NCBI GenBank assembly: GCA_947626985.1
Contig: CANQUG010000032.1
Coordinates: 1 to 39,994, forward strand
Direction: 5' to 3'
Source: an uncultured Lachnospiraceae bacterium
GTDB lineage: Bacteria > Bacillota > Clostridia > Lachnospirales > Lachnospiraceae
DNA: 39,994 bases
A program made the position numbers and the translations under genes. The first letter of the stretch is position 1, and every line of letters starts with the position of its first letter. The notes under the pieces are model-generated. The model ran no database searches and was not told the origin of the DNA. It saw only the letters and a list, made by a program, of their open reading frames with translations. Shown here piece by piece: positions 33,092 to 39,994 of this stretch.

Positions 33092-36000
33092 ATGAAATCC
33101 AGAAGAGTTGGAAAATTTATAGCAATACTGTTATGTCTGGTGCTGCTTACAGGGCAGCATGGCATAACCAGTCTCGGAGCCGCAGAAGAGTCTGCGAACG
33201 GGAGACCGGACAGTGAACAGGCGACCGAAAAGACCGGCGCAGGAGAAAAAGGAGACCTGACCCCGACGCCGGAACCGACAGAAGAAGCGGAAGAAAATCT
33301 TTCACCGACGCCGGAACCTGACGGCACGGCCGGGGAAAACCCCTCATCAGCACCGACGGTCACCGGAGAAGAGAAAGAAAATCCGCCGTTATCCCCGGGA
33401 TCGACGAATACGAACGACTTAAAAAACCCGGAAATACAGCCGGAAAACGATACATCTTCTTCCGATGGACAGACTCAGGAGAATGAATCGCAGGAAAATA
33501 AACCGCAGGCAAATGGACCACAGGCAAGTAATCCGCAGGCGAATGGTCCGCAAGAAGATGATTCACAGGCAAATGGTTCGCAGGAAGATAATTCACAGAC
33601 AAATGGTTCGCAGGAAGATGATCCACAGGCAAATGGTTCGCAGGAAGATGATCCACAGGTAAGTGATTCACAGGAAGATAAACCACAGGCAAGTGATCCG
33701 CAGACAGATGAACCACAGACAAATGATCCGCAGACAGAAAATTCCGAAACGAATAAAACAAACGCAGACAGCCAGCCCAAGGCTGAATCGGACGAGGAAC
33801 CTGCCGGCGACGAAAACGAAGTTCCGCCTGCTGCGGAGACAATATCTGTCAAATCTCTGAATTATCGGGAAAAAGGCGCGCCTTTCCTCGATGCGGGCAG
33901 CGACGTGGTATATTTTTCCCTGGAGTCCGCTTCCGGAAAAGCAACGGATTATAATTATGAATTTAACGGCAGCACAATTGCAGGCGCCAGCGTAAATCTG
34001 TCAAAAGTCTCCGACAGAACAGGATGGTTCACACTCCCGACACGATTCACTCAGGGAGGTTCCTATACTCTGAAGGTGAAAGACCAGGATGGCAGGGAAC
34101 TGGGCAGTGCCTCCATGACAATTTACCAGGTCACCTTTGACCCGGCTCCCGGAAAATTTGACGGCGCAGAATCTTCATACACCGGTTATGGTATGGCGGA
34201 AAGCGCCTGGAGCTACTACAATTATCCCTCCACACCGAAATCTGAAACGGAAGGTGCAGAGTACATCGGCTGGTCAAAGGAACCAAATGCATCCAGTTAC
34301 GACCAGCTCGTTTATACTGCGGAAAGCGCAGATGGAGACAATAATCTCACCGTCTACGCCGCTTACGGTAAAAAGAAAAATTACGACATGGAAATACTGG
34401 GTACAGAAGAGTATCCCATAACCTCCAATAAGCTGAATGTCAATATCACCGACGACAGCCGCAAACCAATCACCCTGCAGATAAAAAATACAGGCAACCA
34501 GACACTGTTTCTCTCCAGCAGAATCGGCACCTCAGACTATGACGTAACATTGGAATCATGCCCGGAAGGCGGTCTGGAGCAGGACCACACCCTTTCTCTG
34601 ACCCTCACGCCAAGGGCTTTGAACAAAGGCACATACCAGGGTTATGTCTGGATCTACGGCTCAGATACCAGCGGCGGATCCGTAAGGAAAACCCTCACGC
34701 TCATCATCAAAACAAACGTCACGACGGACAACGCGGTAACGGTTATCCCGGGTTCCCTGACGAAGCTCTACGGCGAAACGAAAAACGCCGGCGACGTGAC
34801 CGTAACGCTCAACCCGGAAAACGTCAATTTTAATGATCTGGGCGTAACCCTGCGAAGCAGCGGATTTTCCGCCGCCGCCGATGTCGGTACTTACGACTAT
34901 ACCTTAAGCGGCGGCTCAGACAAATACGATGTGACACTGGATCAGACCAACAAGGTCACAGTCGCCAAAGTCACTCCTCATAACAATGGGGTGAACGCCA
35001 CTGACGTACATGAAGGCAGTACTCTGGCCGATTCCAGTCTGTCCGGCGTCTTCACCAATCCCTACACCAATGCTTCTGTCACCGGTGAACTGACATGGGA
35101 AGAAGCTTCGGATACCGTCCTGAGCGGGAGCGGATCCCATAAATGGAAATTCACACCTACCGGACGGGATGCAAAAAACTATGAGTCAGCAACAGGCGAA
35201 GCCAACGTGCAGGTGAGCCCAAGAACGACCGTAACTCTCTCTGTAACCAGCCAGACAGAATTTGTATATGACGGTGCTTCCCACCAGCTGACCTTCCGCG
35301 GGGTATCTGAGGACGGCACTGCAGTCGCGGCTCCCATAACGGTTCAGTATCAGGTAAACGATGAATGGACCACCGAGCCTCCGGTTCTTCCGGGAACCTA
35401 TGCAGCGAAAGCCTCCATCGACGCATCAGGGAAATTTGCGGCAGCCGTATGCAATTCGAGCCTGACCATCACCCGGCGAACCATCGGCGTCAATTATTAT
35501 GTCCTTGGCAAAACATACGACGGTACCACAGAAGCTGCCCCTGAGAAAATCAATGTGTCCATTTTCAACAAAGTGAGCGGCGAGGATGTGGGCGTCACTG
35601 CCACAGCCGCCTATGACAGCAAGGACGCAGGCAGCCGGAACGTAGCCATCACCCTGGGAGACCTGACCGGCAAAGACGCCGATCATTATCAGCTGCCCGA
35701 CAAGCGTATCTACCATACGACGGCAGTCATCTCCCCGATAGTAATTCAGCTGGAATCCTCGGATTTTACCAAAGAATACGGCGCCGTAAAGACTCTGACC
35801 TCTTCAGACTTTAAAGCAGAAGGTCTGCTGGACGGTGAAACAGCTCCGCTGGAATTCAGCTGCAGCGGCACTGAATCTGAAGCAGCTGTCGGAAGCTATC
35901 CTGTCAGCGCCACGCTTCGCCGGGGCAGCAATTACACCTTTGACGCCGGCAAACCCGGCACGCAGACCATTCAGGCCGGTACACTGACTGTCACCAAAGC

Positions 36001-39000
36001 CGCGCCCGTACCGTCGATGAGCGGCATCCACGCCGGTCAGGGACAAAAAGGCGGAGAGCTGAAAAACGTAACGCTCAGCGGACTGTTTGTCAATCCTCAT
36101 AATGCCGCTCTGGATGTTCCCGGCACTCTGACATGGAGCCATCCGGAAACGCTTCCGCTCAATGCGGATACTTATGAGGCAGAATGGACCTTTACCCCGT
36201 CAGATACCCGGAATTACAGCAGCCCCGTCACGGGAACGGCAACCGTTGCCCTGGAGGATCTGCCGCCCTTTAATGTAACCGTAAACAGCAAAGCTGTCAC
36301 CTATAACGGCCAGCCCCAGGAAATCGTGCCGGAAATGAGCGACGCCGATAAAGAAAAGGCCGATATTGTAGTAGAATACAGACTCCGCAAGGACATCGCC
36401 ATGATAACCGTACTGGCAGATACTGACGCTCACGATGATTATGTCACACAGCCGCCCACGGACGCAGGATTCTATGATGTACACGTGCATGTGTATGTAA
36501 AGGAAGCATTCAGAAATCAGTATGCGGATAACCTGGAACAAGCTACCCTTGATATTGCCCCTGCCACGCCGGCAGCGGAGAAACAGACTGTCGCAGCAGC
36601 TCAGAATACTCTTCTGATAGGCAGCCTTGGCGGACTGGTGAAGATGCCCGCCGATATCAACGGCCAGGCGCTGGAGGGCCAGCTGATCTGGGATGCCGAA
36701 GGTGCTCCCGTGACAGCAGAGGGCGATTATCCGTGGACCTTCTTCCCGGACAACGCCAACTACAGTCAGGTACGCGGCAGTACCCACATTACTCTGGCAG
36801 AGGATAATCGTATCATAAACGCCATAGTCTACAATCTGCCCAATGACCTTAATTACAGCGATTATGCAGTAGTGGACATTGAAAGCAGCGGTCTGAAGGC
36901 GGGAGATACCGTAACATTTTATAAGAGCGCAGACTGCGACAACCCGGAAAGCGATTCCGTGACTGTCACAGAGAACACAGGAACTCTGCGCGTCGCACTG
37001 GACGGAGACGCTCTGGCCGACAACGACGGCGTCATTTTTGCCCGTATTACCAGCAGTACAACCCATCAGGCCCATGAAATCCGGTATCTGCCGGAGCTTG
37101 GTTTTACTGTTCCCGATTCCGTCGCCACTCTCACAGGCGAAAGCGTGGAACTGCCTGTTGCTCTGACGGATGCTTCATATCTTGCTGCCGGTATCTCCAT
37201 CACCGTCAATGAAGGCGATGTAGTCACCGTGGAAAACGGCACAACGCAAACAGCGCTCATCAAAGGAGTACGCGCCGGCAGCACAACTGTCCAGGTTATG
37301 GTAACCTTCCAGCATCCCGATCAGCGTTACGCTCCGGGTGAGACCATTACCATCACCAAAACCGTACGGGCGCTTGTGGAGGAATCTACGGGCAGCCTGA
37401 TCATCACCAAGACTGTTGTCCTCAACGGCGAAACGGAGGATCCGGACAAAGCGTTCACCTTCTCCGTCAAACTCACGAAATCGGACGGAACACCTTTGGA
37501 GGGTGAGACTGTTTACAGTGATATCACATTTACAGACGGTTCCGCTTCGATAGAACTCAAAGACGGTCAGACCAGAACCATTTCGGGTATTCCCGGCGGG
37601 ATGAATTATACTGTCACGGAGAACACATACGAAGAGTATATCACGACACAGGAAGGCGGTTCGGGAACCATTATACCGGGAAGTCTCTCCACAGCGGCGT
37701 TCACCAATACGAAGAAAACTTCGGCGAAGCCGAGTCCTGCTCCCGATATCAGCGTGTCTCCAAGCCCTGAGCCCAGTACGGTACCGGAACCAAGTGGTTC
37801 TCCGGAAGTCAGTACGACTCCGGAGCCGGAACCTAGCGGTTCTCCGGAAGTGACTGTGACTCCGGAGCCGGAACCTAGCGGTTCTCCGGAAGTCAGCACG
37901 ACTCCAGTACCAGAACCAAGCGGTTCTCCGGAAATTAGCACGACTCCGGTACCGGAACCGAGCGATTCTCCAGAAGTTACTTTGACACCGGTACCGGAGC
38001 CAACCGGTTCTCCAGAAGTCAGCACGACTCCGGAGCCGGAACCTAGCGGTTCTCCGGAAGTCAGCACGACTCCGGAGCCGGAACCTAGCGGTTCTCCGGA
38101 AGTCAGCACGACTCCAGTACCGGAACCGAGCGATTCTCCGGAAATTAGCACGACTCCGGTACCGGAACAGGATATTTTGTCAAAAGTAACTCAGACGGAA
38201 GGGATCGGCGATATGGAAATACCGGCAGAACTGAAAGATCAGGGATTGAATACTCCGGATGCTATCACCGAGGAACTGAAACAAAGGGTAATTGCCAGCG
38301 GACACACGGACACCGAAGAGAACATGGCATTTTATAATGTGGAGATGCAGATCAGCACGGACGGCGGCACAAGCTGGACTCCTGCTACGCCGCAAAACTT
38401 CCCTGTTGGAGGACTCACGCTGACTATTCCTTATCCTGAAGGAACCGATGGAAGCTATAGCTTTTTTGTAACTCACATGTTCACTCACACCATGAATGGT
38501 TATCAGGCCGGACAGGTGGAGACATGCAGTACCACAAATGTGGATGAAGGCATCCGGTTCACTGTCCATGGGCTTTCTCCTATCGCGATAGCCTGGACGG
38601 AAGCAGAACCCTCAGGGATACCGGAACCGACAACGTCACCGGAGCCTACAGAAACACCGGAGGTCACAGTAACTCCGGAACTTTCGGTAACGCCTGAGCC
38701 TTCGGCAACTCCGGAGCTTTCAGTAACGCCGGAACCTTCAGAAATACCAGAGCTTTCGGTAACTCCGAAGCCTTCGGTAACTCCAGAGCTTTCGGTAACT
38801 CCGGAACCTTCGGTAACTCCAGAGCTTTCGGTAACTCCGGAACTTTCGGTAACTCCTGAGCTTTCAGTAACACCGGAACCTTCGGTAACTCCTGAGCTTT
38901 CAGTAACTCCGGAGCCCTCGGTAACGCCAGACACAACGCCAAGTATAACACCTGAATTGACACCAAGTGTAACACCCGAAACTGTACCAAGTACTACGCC

Positions 39001-39247
39001 CGAAGCCACACCAAGTGCAGTGCCTACAGTGACTCCGGAACAAACACCAGGCATAAGTCCAGTAGAAACACCTACTGTCATACCGACAAGCAGACCGCAG
39101 ACAACACCCAGCATCTCACCGGCAGCCCAGCAAACGGGGGTACCGAAAACAGCCGATAACACCCAAGTTGGATTATGGATCGCTCTGCTGTTGCTGGCGG
39201 GATGTGAAGTCTTCCTGATGGTATTTGAACGGCGCAGAAACAGATAA
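33092..39247 (+). CDS. Large wall-anchored repeat protein (MBG/YDG-like, SpaA-like, variant sorting signal)
   Basis: A 2,051-residue secreted protein. In order it has a signal peptide (1 to about 30, SLGA-AEE), an acidic/Gln-rich stalk (129-218) and an InlB/Listeria-Bacteroides-type repeat (about 346-430, YQVTFDPAPGKFDG to LTVYAAY). Several MBG/YDG-like beta modules follow (VYDGASHQLTF near 725, GKTYDGTTEAAP near 807, TYNGQPQEIVPEM near 1070), then a SpaA/Cna-B-like domain (about 1434-1545, GSLIITKTVVLNGE). Next come a Pro/Ser stalk (1565-1690), a final beta domain (about 1692-1837), a second Pro/Ser/Thr stalk (about 1860-1946), and VPKTAD (from 2017) plus a hydrophobic span and RRRNR tail for sortase. 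ATG 33092 has AGGAGG ten bases upstream. Adhesion is the likely role. The ligand is unknown, and no sortase gene lies nearby. Confidence 0.9.
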   Translation: MKSRRVGKFIAILLCLVLLTGQHGITSLGAAEESANGRPDSEQATEKTGAGEKGDLTPTPEPTEEAEENLSPTPEPDGTAGENPSSAPTVTGEEKENPPLSPGSTNTNDLKNPEIQPENDTSSSDGQTQENESQENKPQANGPQASNPQANGPQEDDSQANGSQEDNSQTNGSQEDDPQANGSQEDDPQVSDSQEDKPQASDPQTDEPQTNDPQTENSETNKTNADSQPKAESDEEPAGDENEVPPAAETISVKSLNYREKGAPFLDAGSDVVYFSLESASGKATDYNYEFNGSTIAGASVNLSKVSDRTGWFTLPTRFTQGGSYTLKVKDQDGRELGSASMTIYQVTFDPAPGKFDGAESSYTGYGMAESAWSYYNYPSTPKSETEGAEYIGWSKEPNASSYDQLVYTAESADGDNNLTVYAAYGKKKNYDMEILGTEEYPITSNKLNVNITDDSRKPITLQIKNTGNQTLFLSSRIGTSDYDVTLESCPEGGLEQDHTLSLTLTPRALNKGTYQGYVWIYGSDTSGGSVRKTLTLIIKTNVTTDNAVTVIPGSLTKLYGETKNAGDVTVTLNPENVNFNDLGVTLRSSGFSAAADVGTYDYTLSGGSDKYDVTLDQTNKVTVAKVTPHNNGVNATDVHEGSTLADSSLSGVFTNPYTNASVTGELTWEEASDTVLSGSGSHKWKFTPTGRDAKNYESATGEANVQVSPRTTVTLSVTSQTEFVYDGASHQLTFRGVSEDGTAVAAPITVQYQVNDEWTTEPPVLPGTYAAKASIDASGKFAAAVCNSSLTITRRTIGVNYYVLGKTYDGTTEAAPEKINVSIFNKVSGEDVGVTATAAYDSKDAGSRNVAITLGDLTGKDADHYQLPDKRIYHTTAVISPIVIQLESSDFTKEYGAVKTLTSSDFKAEGLLDGETAPLEFSCSGTESEAAVGSYPVSATLRRGSNYTFDAGKPGTQTIQAGTLTVTKAAPVPSMSGIHAGQGQKGGELKNVTLSGLFVNPHNAALDVPGTLTWSHPETLPLNADTYEAEWTFTPSDTRNYSSPVTGTATVALEDLPPFNVTVNSKAVTYNGQPQEIVPEMSDADKEKADIVVEYRLRKDIAMITVLADTDAHDDYVTQPPTDAGFYDVHVHVYVKEAFRNQYADNLEQATLDIAPATPAAEKQTVAAAQNTLLIGSLGGLVKMPADINGQALEGQLIWDAEGAPVTAEGDYPWTFFPDNANYSQVRGSTHITLAEDNRIINAIVYNLPNDLNYSDYAVVDIESSGLKAGDTVTFYKSADCDNPESDSVTVTENTGTLRVALDGDALADNDGVIFARITSSTTHQAHEIRYLPELGFTVPDSVATLTGESVELPVALTDASYLAAGISITVNEGDVVTVENGTTQTALIKGVRAGSTTVQVMVTFQHPDQRYAPGETITITKTVRALVEESTGSLIITKTVVLNGETEDPDKAFTFSVKLTKSDGTPLEGETVYSDITFTDGSASIELKDGQTRTISGIPGGMNYTVTENTYEEYITTQEGGSGTIIPGSLSTAAFTNTKKTSAKPSPAPDISVSPSPEPSTVPEPSGSPEVSTTPEPEPSGSPEVTVTPEPEPSGSPEVSTTPVPEPSGSPEISTTPVPEPSDSPEVTLTPVPEPTGSPEVSTTPEPEPSGSPEVSTTPEPEPSGSPEVSTTPVPEPSDSPEISTTPVPEQDILSKVTQTEGIGDMEIPAELKDQGLNTPDAITEELKQRVIASGHTDTEENMAFYNVEMQISTDGGTSWTPATPQNFPVGGLTLTIPYPEGTDGSYSFFVTHMFTHTMNGYQAGQVETCSTTNVDEGIRFTVHGLSPIAIAWTEAEPSGIPEPTTSPEPTETPEVTVTPELSVTPEPSATPELSVTPEPSEIPELSVTPKPSVTPELSVTPEPSVTPELSVTPELSVTPELSVTPEPSVTPELSVTPEPSVTPDTTPSITPELTPSVTPETVPSTTPEATPSAVPTVTPEQTPGISPVETPTVIPTSRPQTTPSISPAAQQTGVPKTADNTQVGLWIALLLLAGCEVFLMVFERRRNR
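33476..33745 (+). repeat. Tandem 15-base repeat, 18 copies
   Basis: Eighteen consecutive five-codon units of the form Q-x-x-x-(P/S), such as QANGP, QEDDP and QANGS, fill 270 bases exactly. They encode a hydrophilic stalk of the surface protein. Confidence 0.9.
37784..38161 (+). repeat. Tandem 42-base repeat, 9 copies
   Basis: Nine 14-codon units of PEPSGSPEVSTTP(E/V) fill 378 bases exactly. Some neighbouring units are identical at the DNA level, pointing to recent duplication. Confidence 0.9.
38678..38929 (+). repeat. Tandem 18-base repeat, 14 copies
   Basis: Fourteen six-codon units of ELSVTP or EPSVTP type fill 252 bases exactly, followed by degenerate T/P/S-rich sequence up to the sorting signal. 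Confidence 0.9.
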
Positions 39248-39387
39248 GTTAGAAATATGCCGGAATGATCTGATTTCGGTTGCGGAACAAAATCACAGGA
39301 AGCGGATAGGGGGACTTACAATCCCCCTCTGTACCGTGCAGCGTACCATTCATTACTTCGCACTTCAATATTTTGCGCATATTTTTA

Positions 39388-39435
39388 AATAGTGGACTGA
39401 CCATGGATGAATACCAGGTCTGTCCACTATTTTTT
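39388..39435 (+). terminator. Rho-independent terminator of the large surface protein
   Basis: AATAGTGGACTGACC pairs with GGTCTGTCCACTATT (14 of 15 positions, 14-base loop), running into six T (39430-39435). It lies 140 bases after the stop. Confidence 0.9.
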
Positions 39436-39619
39436 GTCTTGGTAAGCATAGAATGAAGGATCCCGGGATACCTTCTCCCTTACTGGATTACTTCTATTGA
39501 TTTCCTTCAGTTACCAGCTAATTCGACGTTGCAATTTTCCTATTTCCAATAGACAGAATAAAAATTTCATCACATAATACCTGCATTAAGAAAGTTCAAG
39601 TATCTTTTTTCCTCTATAG

Positions 39620-39649
39620 AAAAAGGGAACAGCATCACTGCCATTCCCT
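39620..39649 (-). terminator. Rho-independent terminator of the fibronectin-domain gene
   Basis: On the minus strand AGGGAA and CAG pair with CTG and TTCCCT around a small bulge, followed by TTTTTC, about 118 bases after the stop of the partial gene. Confidence 0.65.
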
Positions 39650-39766
39650 CTTTCCTTATGTGTCAGAATTTCTGTATTCCATTATGTTATGACTGATTCA
39701 ATTATAATGTTTCGCAACATTCAATTCCAACAATTGTGTTTTTTAACTTACTTACCAGTACGTTAC

Positions 39767-39994
39767 TTATTTTGCTGCGGAGAAGGGACCGTATACGTTC
39801 ACATTCTCTACAGTGCGGTATGCACGTACTCTGTAAGTAGCGCCGCTGACAGCTTTCTTGTCTGTCCAGGTAACCTTGGAACCGGACTTCACGGTGCCGA
39901 CTCTGGTCCAGCCGCCGGTGGTCTTACGCTGAATGATGTAGCCGTTTGCGCCTGCAACCTTGTTCCAGGTAACGGTAGCCTTGCTGCCGGAGAA
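39767..39994 (-). CDS. C-terminus of a fibronectin type III domain protein (cut by window edge)
   Basis: The last 75 codons of a gene that enters from the right edge. The frame reads KATVTWNKVAGANGYIIQRK, then GGWTRVGTVKSGSKVTWTD, ATYRVRAYRTVENVNVYGPF and ends SAAK before TAA (39767-39769). The pattern W-x-x-V-x-G-A-x-G-Y and Y-x-V-R-A-Y is that of fibronectin type III modules common in clostridial surface proteins and glycan-degrading enzymes. No sorting signal or membrane span follows, so this protein is not anchored by its C-terminus. Codon use is rich in C-ending codons, like a highly expressed gene. The start and other domains lie outside the window. Confidence 0.85.
   Translation of the reverse strand, partial: FSGSKATVTWNKVAGANGYIIQRKTTGGWTRVGTVKSGSKVTWTDKKAVSGATYRVRAYRTVENVNVYGPFSAAK

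Larger units (their letters stand above)
39248..39766. other. Noncoding region between two convergent surface-protein genes
   Basis: These 519 bases lie between convergent genes and contain one terminator for each strand (39388-39435 plus, 39620-39649 minus). An open minus frame at 39249-39449 has no ribosome site or family resemblance. Nothing else was recognised. Confidence 0.6.

Noticed and set aside
37784-38929. Regular tandem repeats that might suggest a CRISPR array
   Set aside because: Repeats are contiguous, in frame, without unique spacers, and encode Pro/Ser stalks.

Overview
The window reads as a chromosome segment of a spore-forming, anaerobic, low-to-mid GC Firmicute, most likely a Lachnospiraceae (Clostridia) species. 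The reasons are a sporulation gene (spmA-type), a collagen-like exosporium-type protein, strong AGGAGG ribosome sites, some TTG starts, a PKTxD-type wall-sorting signal, YesN-type AraC regulation of a sugar importer, and a MetF/MetV/RnfC2-type methylenetetrahydrofolate reductase operon of the kind described in acetogens. No phage, transposase, CRISPR array, rRNA or tRNA was seen.

Layout. 1-3.3 kb: remnant of an MFS transporter, a YitT-family membrane protein, a metallophosphoesterase, and a NifX-like protein with a His/Cys-rich tail, translationally coupled to an unknown gene. 3.4-5.4 kb: a receptor-like Ser/Thr kinase with a cytosolic kinase domain, one membrane span and an extracellular leucine-rich repeat domain. 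5.8-9.3 kb: metF, metV and a long rnfC2 in one tight operon with a good promoter. 9.6-13.5 kb (+ strand): a hybrid sensor kinase followed by a solute-binding lipoprotein and a strong terminator. 13.7-18.4 kb: an NSS-family amino-acid transporter, a UvrA paralogue without the UvrB-binding domain and preceded by a possible 16-codon leader ORF, and an orphan spmA. 18.6-22.4 kb (- strand): a second, independent hybrid kinase plus solute-binding lipoprotein pair, with overlapping stop and start. 22.8-25.9 kb: a GT2/TPR glycosyltransferase and a collagen-like (Gly-X-Y) protein with a sigma-K-like promoter between them. 26.1-32.6 kb: a sulfated-sugar locus (YesN-type regulator, CUT1 ABC importer, sulfatase). 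33-39.2 kb: a 2,051-residue wall-anchored repeat protein. 39.8 kb to the end: the C-terminus of a fibronectin type III protein.

How the genes work together. The sulfatase locus should import and desulfate host or plant glycans. The MTHFR operon points to one-carbon or Wood-Ljungdahl metabolism using NADH. The glycosyltransferase and collagen protein look like a spore-surface glycoprotein unit. The two kinase plus binding-protein pairs have neither permeases nor a dedicated DNA-binding regulator beside them. They look like extracytoplasmic-ligand sensing modules and are the best candidate here for an under-described system.

All calls come from reading the sequence by eye. No database search, structure prediction or terminator/promoter software was run.
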